NCBI GenBank assembly: GCA_907163375.1
Contig: CAJQUW010011548.1
Coordinates: 278,001 to 342,000, forward strand
Direction: 5' to 3'
DNA from: Prostheceraeus crozeri
Taxonomy: Eukaryota; Platyhelminthes; Polycladida; Euryleptidae
DNA: 64,000 nt
In this document: positions 43,233-60,188 of the stretch, in pieces
How the letters are laid out: each line of letters opens with the position of its first letter
Numbering within the stretch: position 1 is the first letter of the stretch
The notes under the pieces: model-generated
Told to the model about the DNA's origin: nothing
Seen by the model: only the letters and a program-made list of their open reading frames with translations
Databases searched by the model: none
Program-made: the position numbers and the translations under genes

Positions 43233-43457
43233 TTGAGAACATTACGTCTTATCCTCATATTAATCGTGTGTGATGGCTCCTCCAGAGCGCACATTAAAAT
43301 CGAAAGTGTACTCATATTTTTTGAAGAAGGATGGGCATTTTCCTGCCTGGTACAGACTGTAGAAAAACCGTGTGAAGCACATATCAACAAGATGGGAGGA
43401 GGCGGGTTGCATGCATCCAACTTGAAGCGACATCTGATAATCTTTTATCGCAAATGA
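43233..43457 (+). pseudogene. BED-type zinc-finger remnant (hAT-like N-terminus)
   Basis: In two frames the translation gives KVYSYFLKKDGHF and then KPCEAHINKMGGGGLHASNLKRHL, the GGGG-x2-ASNLKRHL part being characteristic of BED fingers at the N-terminus of hAT transposases. A frameshift separates the aromatic start from the Cys/His part, and the finger's first Cys pair is not clean. It is oriented like the hAT fragment at 39.5-41.1 kb but lies outside that element's ends, so it is a separate relic. Confidence 0.5.
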
Positions 43458-43599
43458 TTGATAATTGATACAGCAATGATCACTAAAAATAGGTTCAGGA
43501 AAGTCTATAATGATCTATGAGGTAGGTTACCAGTTTTTTTAAAAAAAATAGGCAATTTATACTTGCCACCCGGAGTCGGATAGGACGCGCTGAATGATA

Positions 43600-49613
<6,014 letters not shown>

Positions 49614-49808
49614 TTTTATCAACACTTAATGTCATCCCCTTAAGAGTGAAAGAAAAATCTTGCGAAACATGTCCAGTTGAAGGAACAACTAATGTTTTCA
49701 TTTCAAATATACGAGCAGTACAGCCTATATATATGCAATATTAGCAATCGATAACATTTATTGATTACTTAGTAATATAAATCATGGAGGACGCAGACAT
49801 TAATTTTA

Positions 49809-50103
49809 TTCATTATTTGAAAATAAGATTTATACCTCCAGAATAATGAAAATATGGCCAAAATGTCTCGATATTGTATGTATTGCCGACGTTTCGGACG
49901 TTCGTCCTTTGTCAAGGCACAAGAGCAATTCACAAAAGTATGGGCCCGTTCACAAAAGTCAGGTTCGCCCATACTTTTGTGAATTGCTCTTGTGCCTTGA
50001 CAAAGGACGAACGTCCGAAACGTCGGCAATACAGACAATATCGAGAAATTTTGGCCTTATTTTCATTATTCTGGAGGTATAAATCTTATTTTCAAATAAT
50101 GAA
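49809..50103. repeat. Foldback repeat with 136-bp arms and hammerhead-like motif
   Basis: Arms 49809-49944 and 49968-50103 are near-perfect inverted copies around a 23-nt loop containing cacaaaagtcagg. Each arm contains ttgacaaaggacgaacgt followed by ccgaaacgtcggc, which resembles the stem II-GAAA-stem III part of the minimal hammerhead ribozymes carried by Penelope-like elements. The CUGANGA core is altered to UUGACAA, so activity is doubtful. A YIDD reverse transcriptase lies 540 bp downstream. Confidence 0.85.
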
Positions 50104-50639
50104 TCCCAAGCACCTCCTGCTCACGGCTCTTTTGTATATTAATTTTATTATTGTTCATATAGACCTGACGCACAATATCATATTTAATGCAACAAATATG
50201 GTAAATGTGTCATTACGATGCTGCGACGTGCTGCTTACTTACCACTTGTTACCACATTTAGAAACAACCGAAAAATTGAAACTCGATCAAGCCAAGCAAT
50301 CGGTAGTATCAGCTGCCCCAGCGGCAAATAGAAGCCATACAGCTTGCGGGTAGATCATCGGCAGAAGACGTACATAATTACCTCTATTCTAGAATGTATG
50401 TACGCGTCGCACTGCTGGAAATGACTGACACTCTGACTCGATGGCCAATGGGAGAGGGCATATTTTATGGTCCATGTGCCTTGGATGGGACTCGCAACGA
50501 GAAATTTTAAATTCAACTCGAAGATCCATGTTTTCCATAACGAAGTTATCGCACAATTTCTAAACAAATTTTTAGATGTTTTTGTACTCATCATAGATAT
50601 CTTAAGTTTCTAAATTGCACACGAGTTTGCAGTCTTTAC

Positions 50640-51263
50640 ATGTTCCACTGTCTTTTATCTTGGTATTCCAGCTCACTCTTGGTTGACCTGCTTTTAGCAT
50701 ACAGGGATTTTTTAGTTTGTGAGGGGCTCATAGCGATTAAGAGATTTGGCTTAGCCAAACTTCTCTCTCGTACCACAAGGTATATCGACGACATTTGTGT
50801 GTTTAACTACAAACATTTTGATAAGATCCTTCCTGAAATCTGCCCGATAGATCTCTTATCTAGCAGAAGCGATGATAACAACAAATGCGTTAGTTATTTG
50901 GATGTTGAAATCAGGATCGGAGATGGTGGCCAATACATCACAGAGGTTTACCATAAGGTTGATGAGTTCAGCTTCCCAGTGGTGCTGTATACTTTCCCCG
51001 AGAGTAATATGCCTTTGAACACTGGCTTAAACATCTTTGCTGCAAAACTCATCAGGTTCGCCAGGATTTCATCCGATGCTTCCGCCTTCACATCAAGAGC
51101 TACGGGCATTTTCGATATCTTCCAAGGAAGGGATTGTAAGGTTAATCTGCTAGTTAATTCTTGCATAAAGTCCTTCTCAAAGAATAGGTTCCTCGTTTCT
51201 AAGTTTGGTTGTTTTTCGCCCCACCAGATGCCCTCCAAATTGGCATGTTGGACTAAAAAATAA
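50640..51263 (+). pseudogene. YIDD-type reverse transcriptase fragment (Penelope-like)
   Basis: A ~207-codon open frame contains TTRYIDDICVFN (catalytic Asp pair about 50786), then CVSYLDVEI, an ITEVYHKVDEFSFPV stretch and a helical LIRFARISSDASAFTSRA segment. This order, YIDD then (F/Y)LDxxI then KxDxFxF, is the C-terminal half of a reverse-transcriptase family common in marine invertebrates and related to Penelope-like elements. The N-terminal RT fingers and any linked nuclease are absent in frame, so it is 5' truncated. The start codon at 50640 is probably not authentic. Confidence 0.65.
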
Positions 51264-51559
51264 AAAACCTCTTCCAGATTCATTTGCATCCTTTTGACCT
51301 CAAAATTCCAAAACTTTATTTTCGGTTAGGTTCTGCTATGTTTCCTCAGGCTTGGAGAGACCTTCCATGTCGTGCATAGGTTGGAGGTTAGGGGACAAAA
51401 CCTTGCTTCATGCAGCCACATGGTTCCTCCCTGATGACTCCATACATAGCAAACTTAATTTTGCTTTCTTAGGTTTCTTATTGTCACCGTTTGTTATTTT
51501 TAAGTTAGCTTCTCGTCAAGTCCATGACGAACTCTCATTTTAGTTCTTAGATTGTAAAA

Positions 51560-52480
51560 ATAAAATCGTTTATAAGTTTTAATTTATTTCCCTTCCCCTC
51601 TTAAGTTGGGTCGGCTAGCCTTCATTCGTATTTCAGTCCCTACTCTGTACTGGAGTAGGTTACTATATGTAGTTAGTATTGATTTGTACTCATTCGTTCA
51701 TGACTTTTAATTACCTAATTATTTACAGGATTTTCCACTAGGGTAGTTGTTTAACTTTGGTATCTTCCGTTTCCTGGATCCTTCGAATTATTTTGACCGT
51801 GTCATGTCTTAATTCGATCTTGATTATTTCAAACATCGTTTTAGCAAGTGTGTCAATCGAAGAGACAAAAGGATATTCATAGGATATTAACCCAAACAAC
51901 TGAAGTTTAACTAGTAACCGTCAAACTCAATAATCGTCACAGAATTTGATAAATGAGTTTATATAGGTTTGACCGATCAAGAAGATAATCATCCGTTTCA
52001 TATTAAATAAAGACATCTTAACTGCAGAGTGACATGGTCGTTCGCAGCATTAACGCTTCGAGTTAATCGCTGAAATTCCAACAGCAGAATTACCGAAATG
52101 AGATGAAGAGCTCCCGTTTCAAAAGCAATTTGCCATATCAACAGCAAAATGAAAATAAAAGCCTAATCCTAAAACTAATCCTAATCAATGGCAATGTGCA
52201 GCTTCGATATAAAACTTCCGACTCGAGCACTGCCGTTTTAAGTAAAATTATCGCAATAACAATTCGGATAAATTACACAGATGAATCATGGCTGTATTTG
52301 CAAGTCCACGAGTCAGAAAAAAAAGTAATCCTGATGTTGCTCAAATTTGCAACACCAGCATACAAAAGGAATCTATCTATGAATGAATTGCCGTTTAGAC
52401 TGAAATATCTGCCTAACTAAATAAAGAGTAAAGTCAACCGGAGGATTTTTTATCTGAACCTGTTCTTGGTCTATTCTAGA
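51560..52480. other. Non-coding stretch with one orphan ORF
   Basis: The only notable frame is 52103-52420 (+, 105 codons), of ordinary composition without motif, domain or supporting context; I do not call it a gene. Confidence 0.4.
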
Positions 52481-52483
52481 TCG

Positions 52484-53686
52484 TGGGCTTGTCCTATAAC
52501 GCGTCATTAATTTAATTGAACCTTAATGACGCCTAATCTAGCTGTCATTAAAAGGATGCCGGCCATGGACGCGTCATTTATTTTGCATCATATAACCGTC
52601 ATAATCTTTTAATGGAAGGATGTTCACGAACGCGTCACAAAAAAATCATTCATATTTAAAGGAGGGTAAGACCTTCACCAGCGTATAAATGACAGGCATA
52701 TCGAACCAGAGTTACTATGTAAGACAACAAATCTTATTCAATTATCGCTTTCAAACACATAACAAGGTCCATAAGATGATTTACTTTCAGAATCAACTAA
52801 CCCAAGTTCGAATCTTGGTTTTGGTTATACTGCATGTACATGCATTTTATGCATGTTATCGACCCATAGGAATCCCATGGGCCCACGGACCTAAAACAAA
52901 AATTTCCTAAAGAACAGCTTGGTATGTCAATCTGCATACGGTATAGTTTCATGCATGTTCATATCAATCATCAATCAAAGCTGTGAAAATGTTAACTCAT
53001 CATACAAATAATTGGAAGGCTTTAGTGTTATTAAACTGAAAACGTTGCTTTACGCTGCTGAAATATGTTAACATTTTTCGGACCCATAGGGAACCCAACG
53101 GCTCATGTGCTTAAGTTTTCGCTCCGGGGCCATCCCAGGTCCGCAGGCCCTGCCATGGGGCTCCACCCACTGGGCGCTCCACCCCACTGGGCATTCCTGT
53201 AAATTCGTCCATTATCCGCTGTTAGGAATAAACTTGCAATTCTGCAATTGCGGATTGCTGTGAATTCCTTCAAAATGCTCCGATCTCTACGATTCCTTCA
53301 GATTCAAAGAATACAGGTCATTGCGCAAAAGTTTTCTCGATAATGTCGGGCCTTCCGATCATTATTAAAATAGTTAGCAGGCGCACGAAAAACGTTCACA
53401 TACTTCTTTATAGAACTTGACATCGAATATGTCTCTTTACTGTGTGATCCGGTTAATAGCAGTTACTGAAACTCCGGAAAATTTGGCGTGTTTAAGGTTG
53501 AACTGGATGCTCATTGTTAGATAGCTATTATATTATGTCTCCAGATAGTGCCATTTCATTGACGTTACATGTTCCAATGCTTCATTTCTAGTGAACCAGA
53601 AGAGGCTACCTGTCTAATTCTGTGCATTAAACTGTCTTTAACGTTTTATGACGCTTAAACAAATGACGCTTTATAGGACAAACCCC
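52484..53686. mobile_element. ~1.2-kb non-autonomous DNA element with GACGC subterminal repeats
   Basis: The left end TGGGCTTGTCCTATAACGCG and the inverted right end (reading TGGGGTTTGTCCTATAAAGCG on the minus strand) match over ~26 bp with three differences. Both ends carry extra AATGACGC/ACGCGTCA motifs within 200 bp. The interior has a GC-rich patch (53095-53200) and a repeated gacccatagg-a-ccca motif (52861 and 53080) but no transposase. No target-site duplication was confirmed. Confidence 0.6.
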
Positions 53687-53864
53687 ATGAATTGACAACC
53701 AGGTTATCAGTGTCCGTTTTCTTTGAAGAATACAAGGAAGTCAAATGTGAAAATTAAAAATAATAGGCATAGCCTAGTAATTACAATTCATTCTGCTTAA
53801 GCTTATAAGAACTTTGATGAGATCAGAATAAAGTAATCACAAAACATGCATCCAGCTACTAGAG

Positions 53865-54030
53865 AAACACAAGTGTGAAAAGAACTGCGTGGTTTATCAA
53901 TTTGCGTGTAGCAAATGCAATGCTAAATACATGGGAAAAACTTTTCATCCTTTTTGCGTAAGATATTATGAAAACTACAATGGTATAAAAAAACGTAAAC
54001 AATGTAAGTGTGTAGTGCAATCTTTCAAAA
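53865..54030 (+). pseudogene. GIY-YIG endonuclease-like remnant
   Basis: Reads KCEKNCVVYQFACSKCNAK then YMGKTFHPFCVRYYEN: a VVYQF...YMGKT pair in place of GIY...YIG, a CxxC between them, and a downstream Arg as in GIY-YIG nucleases of Penelope-like elements. Only about 45 residues are readable and the catalytic Glu is not clear. It may be the 3' nuclease half of the same retroelement family as the RT at 50.6 kb, separated by the 52.5-53.7 kb insertion; this is inference. Confidence 0.4.
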
Positions 54031-54448
54031 AAGTTCTGTCATTTTGAAAAAAGAAGATTTTTTCAAAGAAGAACACAGTTTTTTATGCACACAGTCATTG
54101 TTCATTAATCTTCCTAAACAATTTGAATGCCTGCAGCTTAACAGATTAAAAGAATTAGGAAAAGGCTGCGTCTGTATTACTTCATTGTTTTATTTTGGTG
54201 CAGTTGATTTGGTAAATAGTTTACGCATTCATACCAACAATAATGCACTTGAAGCGGCAGTTACGCAAACTCTTTCTGCTGCTGCACTTTTCGTCAATCT
54301 TGAATGGACAACACTCACTCTTGACGGGTCAAACTTACACAGAGTTCTACCTCAGAGAGAAGCTAGCTCAGCGTTGACGTCGTTTATCAGAATATTGGAC
54401 AAGTGCTTCAGGCTTCAGAATAATAATAATCATTGTAAATATCAATTG

Positions 54449-54451
<3 letters not shown>

Positions 54452-54480
<29 letters not shown>
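54452..54480. repeat. (TA)n microsatellite
   Basis: Pure TA repeat following an AATAATAAT run. Confidence 0.95.
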
Positions 54481-54485
<5 letters not shown>

Positions 54486-54642
54486 GAAATATGCGCTTGT
54501 ATGAAATGACTACATTGCATACAATAACAGTGCAATGCGAAATTTTAAAGCCATGTAGCAATAAGTTCTTCGATAATATTTATTGCACGATGAGCGTCAT
54601 TTATCGTCCGTCGAGCAATAAAGCTAGTTAATGCACACCTTA

Positions 54643-54830
54643 GGTCTCAGCCACACTGAAAGCAAAGCAAACACGAGCGTCCCAAGCAAACGTGTCCTCA
54701 GGCTATCAATCGCTCCGGTTTGCTTTGATCGCTGTGTGGCAGTCTACAACTGCTGCAATGGTGACTTTATATTTGCTGCAAAACGCTTTGCTAGGAAACG
54801 CTTGAAAATGCTCGCAGTGTGGCTGAGGGC
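54643..54830. mobile_element. 188-bp MITE, TTA target duplication (PIF/Harbinger-like)
   Basis: Ends GGTCTCAGCCACACTG and CAGTGTGGCTGAGGGC are inverted matches (14 of 16). They are flanked by TTA on both sides (54640-54642 and 54831-54833), the usual 3-bp duplication of PIF/Harbinger elements. There is no coding capacity. Confidence 0.7.
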
Positions 54831-54862
54831 TTACGCCTCTCGACGCTGTGGGTGCATTTGAA

Positions 54863-54923
54863 GGTTACACCACGAGCGATAAAACCAGCGCGAAGCGCGA
54901 GTTTTATCGAGAGTGGTGCAACC
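54863..54923. repeat. Hairpin repeat with 23-bp arms
   Basis: ggttacaccacgagcgataaaac pairs with gttttatcgagagtggtgcaacc with few mismatches. The loop cagcgcgaagcgcga itself contains gcgc-gaa-gcgc, so nested hairpins are possible. It lies 33 bp from the MITE at 54643-54830. Confidence 0.85.
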
Positions 54924-55524
54924 GAATTATCGCCACAGTTTTACAGTAAACCGACATTTCTCACTACGGATCGTATATGACTTGCATGAATCATAGATAT
55001 CACGTCGGGTGACTGCAGGTTTCTGCAAGTGTTTCTATGCTATATCAGCATTCAGATACCGCTTTGCCATATGTTTTGTCATCATTCTCAATGGACTGTT
55101 TTCAATATTCTAAATGGGGTTGTTTTCTGTTGTCTAAGTTTGTCTAAGGTTGTCTAAAGCTGTCTAATTGTTTCCTGAATGAATCTTCTCCAAATGATAT
55201 TTGTGACACTTCTAGCCTTCTATGTTCGTCAGAGGCCCGTAGACCGAAAGCTTTGCACATGTAGAAGTAAACTGCACGTAGTAGACCGAAGCTATCATTC
55301 AAAGAAAAAGCGCACTTATTCCATAGCTGTGTTTCATGGTCAACTAATACCGGATTTTGTCGAGTTCGTGATGTTCCCATTCCTCTTTTGGTGAGATTAA
55401 TCATCCTTGCGTTTAGGCATTTTCGGAAGCATGAGAATGCCATGTCTTCCTCTGACAATACTTGAAGACGCGGTCTGTCATTTCTGAGGGTACGTGCGAC
55501 TCCGCACACAATATTACACACGGT

Positions 55525-55695
55525 CGGAGTTGGAAGTGTGTCAACGAAACTTGACCCACGGCATATGTGACCCATGACCCACCTGACCCGCAGGGTACCC
55601 TGATCCACGACCCACCTGATCCACAGGGTACCCTGACCCACAACCCACCTGATCCACAGGGTACCCTGACCCACGACCCTCCTGACCACACGTGC
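55525..55695. repeat. TGACCCAC-type tandem repeat, copy A
   Basis: Starts gttggaagtgtgtcaacgaa and continues with degenerate TGACCCAC/TGATCCAC units and three cagggtaccctg palindromes at ~33-bp spacing. The same family starts with the same leader at 59591. The Gly-Ser-Trp-Val-Arg frames on the minus strand are repeat artefacts. Confidence 0.85.
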
Positions 55696-56393
55696 TGTAA
55701 AGGTGAATGATGTGAGTGCAATTTCCTTTTCTGGTATCATCTTTAGTTTCTTTTTCATTCAAGATTCTAGGTCTATCTAGGTAGAGGCCTCGTAACATCA
55801 AAATTGCTGTTAAAATTTATTATGAAGATTCAAGTGTATCAGATCACTTTGTCACATGATAAATAGACATGCAACCTCATCAAAATTATCTTATAATCAA
55901 AGTTCATGCACCTCAAATGCTGAAGGTTCTAAAAAAACTTAAGCGATTATTTTTTTTGTTATAATTTTTGACTATCCTTTTTAGTGCAACCTATTTAACT
56001 CGTAGAGAGATGATTAGTTAAGTTGAGGGCCCAACAGGATAAAATTTCAAATTTTGCATTTCTTTATCAAATTAAGTTAAAAAATAAGACTGCAATAGGC
56101 CGAAATCCTTTATGCATGCATTTATTATGTTATATAATACATGTGTGAAAATTATCCCAGAAAAATCGTCAAACTAATATTTTGTTGCTTCTGATGACAA
56201 TCGATTCAAATTTCATTTACTTCCGTTAGATTTAAGTTGTTAGATTTAAGTAGAAAGTATATTTGATGTAAGAATGAGATTCATCGAAAAGCAAATGGAG
56301 CAAGAATGCGTAACGCGTGAATAGAAAATTGCATGATGACAAGATTATTATTCATTAATTAGCGTACAATGTACATATAGATGAACTGATATA

Positions 56394-57801
56394 CAGGGTG
56401 GATGCCATATCTTGTCCGATATATTTTCAGAAAAAGACGACAAGTTTTCCAGCTAATATTAATTGTATAAATAAACTAACATGGTAGGTAAACTAACATA
56501 GGTATCAGGAAAATCATGTTTAAATAATATTTAAAGAAATTTTCAAAATGACAGACATTTTGTTCCACGCAAAGTTCATATCGATGAATGAAATTCCTAT
56601 ATGATTTTCTTTTCATAAATATAGGAATGTCCTTGAGTTCCTTTTCAATTTGCAGTTTGAGTTGTTCATTGCTTTCGAAGCTGAATGACTACACCTTATT
56701 CTGGACATTACCCCACAGAAAGAAATCGCAGATGGTGAGGTCGGGAGATCTGTTGGGCCACGGAATTGGGCCATCCCTTCCAATCCATCATTTGTTCAAC
56801 CGATCGTTAAGCAAGTTCCTTGTCTGGGTACTAAAATGGGGTGGATCACCATCTTGTTGAAACATGGAGGTGCGGTGAGACCGGCGAGCAAGAACACGGA
56901 AAACTTTTTCGGTCAGAATGTCACAGTAGCGATCACTTGTCATGGTTTCTTCATTGATGCGCAGTGCTATAATGCCATGAAATGATATCGCGTCGAATAC
57001 GGTCAGGCCCCTTGTTCTTCTGGGTGCCTCGTCATAAACATGAGGACTGTCTGTAATAGAAATCATTGTGATGATTTACTCAACCGAACATGTTAAATGT
57101 GCATTGTGCGCTCATCGGAGAAGATGATTTCGTTAGACCATGAACTCTCTTCACTGTTCTTTCGAAGGATGGTTTGACAAAAAATAAGTCTTGCCTGTTC
57201 GTCATGGTTGAATACTTGCTGCATCTGATGAACTTGTATGGTATATATCCATTCTCCTTCAGAGTTTTTCCGACTGTCCTAGGTGAAACTCCGACATCCT
57301 TTGCGATCACTCGCTGTACGAGGGTTGTCCATAATGGCGTTCACGATCGAATCCTTCTTCACATTCAATACGCCAGAAATACGATTTCCTGAGCTGGATC
57401 GAGGTAAGATGGAACCGGTATTGAGGAACTTGTCGGACCATCGTCTGATTGTTCATCCATCAGGTGCTTCTTCTCCATATTCCTCAAAGTAGCGTCTTCT
57501 TGCTTGTTCGCTGTTTCCGTAAGTTATACAGTAAGCAACCAGTCTAGCATTTTGTTCGACGCTTTCCATTTTGTCATAAAGTGAAGCACATGTATTGAGC
57601 GGCGTATATAATAAACTCGTACATTTGAAATTTTGAATAAACTTAGTAGAATTTGAAACCGCAAACATAATTGGATGATTGCGAACCGCTAGAAATTTAA
57701 GTGTAAGCATATGTATCTTATGCAAGTATAAGCATTGACTTTGATTAAGACATTCCACTGTTCACATCATAGAAATCGGACAAGATATGGTATCCACCCT
57801 G
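56394..57801 (-). mobile_element. 1.4-kb mariner/IS630-like element with TA duplication
   Basis: Termini CAGGGTGGATGCCATATC and GATATGGTATCCACCCTG continue as a ~27-bp inverted repeat (next ttgtccgat/atcggacaa) and are flanked by TA. The interior holds a broken minus-strand transposase. Confidence 0.88.
56640..57569 (-). pseudogene. Mariner-like transposase, broken
   Basis: From an ATG at 57569 the N-terminal segment MESVEQNARLVAYC...EQARRRYFEEYGEEAPDG ends in a stop. A helix-turn-helix segment follows in another frame (57310-57200, VGVSPRTVGKTLKENGY). The catalytic region then gives FQQDGDPPHFSTQTRN and, after an in-frame TGA, GPIPWPNRSPDLTICDFFLW, the DD34D-type signature of insect- and marine-type mariners. 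At least two frameshifts and one nonsense change make it inactive. Its length within the ~1.4-kb element is normal, so decay is by point changes rather than deletion. Confidence 0.85.
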
Positions 57802-57925
57802 TATATGAGTGGCGCTACATGTGCGAGTTCGTTGTGATAACAATCATTAGCGACATCATGTAAGTATTCCTATTTTTATTGATACCAAATCAAACATCAA
57901 AATGAAAGTTTTTATTGATACGAAG

Positions 57926-58853
57926 TAGTGGTGCAAAGCGATTAAGCGATTAATCGTTTAATCGCTCAAAATACTTAAGAAATGCATTGAATCGCAGGTT
58001 TGCGATTAATCGGTTTTTTTTGCATTTCTATTCTAATGCAAAAAAACTGGAACTCTCCAGTTCGGAACAGTAAGGTGTGGAAATGAATGACTCACTTGTG
58101 ATTCGGTGACTATGCTTTATTTTAAGTTTTCTGGTAGCATTAGACTGTACTGATATTCCATATAGGCGGTCTCGGGATAGGGTAATTAAAATGAATGAAA
58201 TAAGTGAGTCAGCGGTACGTAACGAGGTGCCGTATTGATAACTTGAACAAGGACAGACCTTATTGGACAGTCCCCTGCTCCCGCCTTTAGCATGCAATGC
58301 AAAACCGCATCATATTCATAGCAGATCCCTGAGCATCGAATCGGGAGCGTGACTCTAGTGATAGTCAACGAAACATCGAAGAAGTAAGATGTTTACCAAT
58401 AACAAAAAAGCGTTCGAGCATATGGGATCATTTTCGCCAGTGCCCTTGTGATCAAAAGTCTGTGAAATGTGCCTACTGTGACTGTCTTCAAAGTATCCAG
58501 CAGACAATCTCCGTCAACTCTGCTTCGATTGATCAGAAACCTTTTCATAATCAACATGTAGACCTACATACAATTAACGTAAATTACACAACCTTTATGC
58601 ACTAGGCTTACACTTTTATTATAAGTTACATCAATACAAAAGACAAGGTGATTGTGCATGGGAATAGAAACTTAACACGCTTTAGAGGCAGTGATAGTTT
58701 ACATAATAACAGTAATACTGTTATCTAATATATTAGTAGTAGATATTGAAATTATATAAGAAATCAATCGCGCGATTAATTGTTTAATCGCTTTATGATG
58801 CGATTATTAATCGTTTAATCGCATCGATGCGGTTGCACCAAAAATCACCCCTA
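57926..58853. mobile_element. 928-bp hAT MITE with perfect 8-bp duplication
   Basis: It begins TAGTGGTGCAAAGCGATTAA and ends ttgcaccaaaaatcacccctA. It is flanked by ATACGAAG at 57918-57925 and 58854-58861. Both ends hold clustered gcgattaa/ttaatcg(ttt) motifs (about five at the left end and six at the right end), typical hAT subterminal binding sites. There is no transposase inside; the two small minus-strand frames have no motif. Confidence 0.92.
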
Positions 58854-58869
58854 ATACGAAGTGTCAGGA

Positions 58870-59580
58870 AATATCTGCTCACAGAGCTCTATCGTAATAA
58901 GTCTGTGTGAAAGGGATAAGTCTATATCAATGACCGTAGTATGGATTGGCGTATTTCAGATTATCATGTATCAAATGAGCAATGAGATTCGTGGAACATG
59001 TATGATGCAAAAGTAGATTGAACGGCTAAATACTTTAGATTTGAAGCATGCATATTATCAAGACATCTTTATCAATTAGGCTCTGATCAATCTTTACCAG
59101 AGATTTACCATTCTAATCTCTACCAGAGGATATTTTCTACGAAAGACCAACAAAGTCAAACGAAACAAACAAAACGAAGGTCAGCTGACAATGCAAGAAA
59201 ATTTTCAAGATTAATGACACCTCTGAATACCTGACTTCTTCAGTAGCTGTATCTCTGAATTGAAGGTCACACATGATTGGGTATCGTCAGACATAGCGAC
59301 CGAAAATCGAGCGTACACAATTGTACTCAAGCAATTTCTCTCCACCAACCAACATCTCTCAATAGACAGCAGCAATTGTTTTAGAGCCTTTAATTTGTGT
59401 GAATTCCGCCCCTTTTCGAAACTGTATTAGGCTTGTGAAAGTCAATAGTGTTACATATTTTGACTGTGTGCATCCATCACCCCTGACCTTGTCAGTGACA
59501 CTGACTCAATAATTTTTTCATGAATGATTATAATACGAATAAATGAAGTTTACAGTATTTGAGATTGTCAAATCTATCAT
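58870..59580. other. Non-coding stretch
   Basis: No coding or structural feature seen. Confidence 0.5.
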
Positions 59581-59590
59581 AGGTCAAACT

Positions 59591-59721
59591 GGTTGGAAGT
59601 GGGTCAACGAAGTCTGACCCACAACCCACCTGACCCACGGCATATGTGACCCACGACCCACGTTACCCACGCGATTTTGTGACCCACTTGACCCACCTGA
59701 CCCACGACCCACTTCCAACTC
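59591..59721. repeat. TGACCCAC-type tandem repeat, copy B, with inverted ends
   Basis: Starts ggttggaagtgggtcaacga and ends gacccacttccaact, so the ends are a 14-bp inverted repeat around about nine TGACCCAC units. The segment gacccacggcatatgtgaccca is shared with copy A at 55.5 kb. This may be a short mobile repeat. Confidence 0.8.
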
Positions 59722-60011
59722 TGCACACGGTGTTCGGCGGATATTCTTTCCCGCCTTACCTTCTGATCTCGTAGATGAAATGACACAGTGCACTCGAGAT
59801 CTCTTTCTCATCAGTGGTCGACAGTTCCTCCAATGTCGGGAATCGGCGAAGACTCTGGGCATTGCGCCATGACACCCACTCCGCAGACTTTCGTGCACCA
59901 GTTGTTGTTCTTCCTGGTACTACTGGACGTAGATTCCGCAACACTCGTGTTTATTTCTTGTGTAGAACAGATCGCAAAACGCTGCATGATCGGCTTGTGT
60001 CAATACAGATA

Positions 60012-60188
60012 CAGTAGAACCTCCATATTACGGACACCGTCGGGACTGCGCCTTAGTGTCCGCATTTTGGAGGTGTCCGCAATATGGAGTTACCGGTGAT
60101 GGTACGAACATTATTCGGGACTGAGCTTAACTGTCCTTAATACGGAGGTGTCCGCTGTATAGAATGTCCGCAATAAGAGGTTCCACTG
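60012..60188. mobile_element. 177-bp pogo/Tigger-like MITE with TA duplication
   Basis: Ends CAGTAGAACCTC and GAGGTTCCACTG are inverted (11 of 12) and flanked by TA. Subterminal 'tgtccgca/gcggac' and 'ggaggtgtccgc' repeats are typical of pogo-derived MITEs. It is non-coding. Confidence 0.85.

Noticed and set aside
52103..52420. 105-codon ORF
   Set aside because: No motif, no promoter or splice context, ordinary composition for chance ORFs in AT-rich DNA.
54008..54487. 159-codon frame after the GIY-YIG remnant
   Set aside because: No ATG, ends in a TA microsatellite, no recognisable domain; may contain element-derived sequence but not supportable as a gene.
55144..55801. Several overlapping minus-strand frames with Gly-Ser-Gly-Trp-Val-Arg repeats
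   Set aside because: They are translations of the TGACCCAC tandem repeat in three frames.
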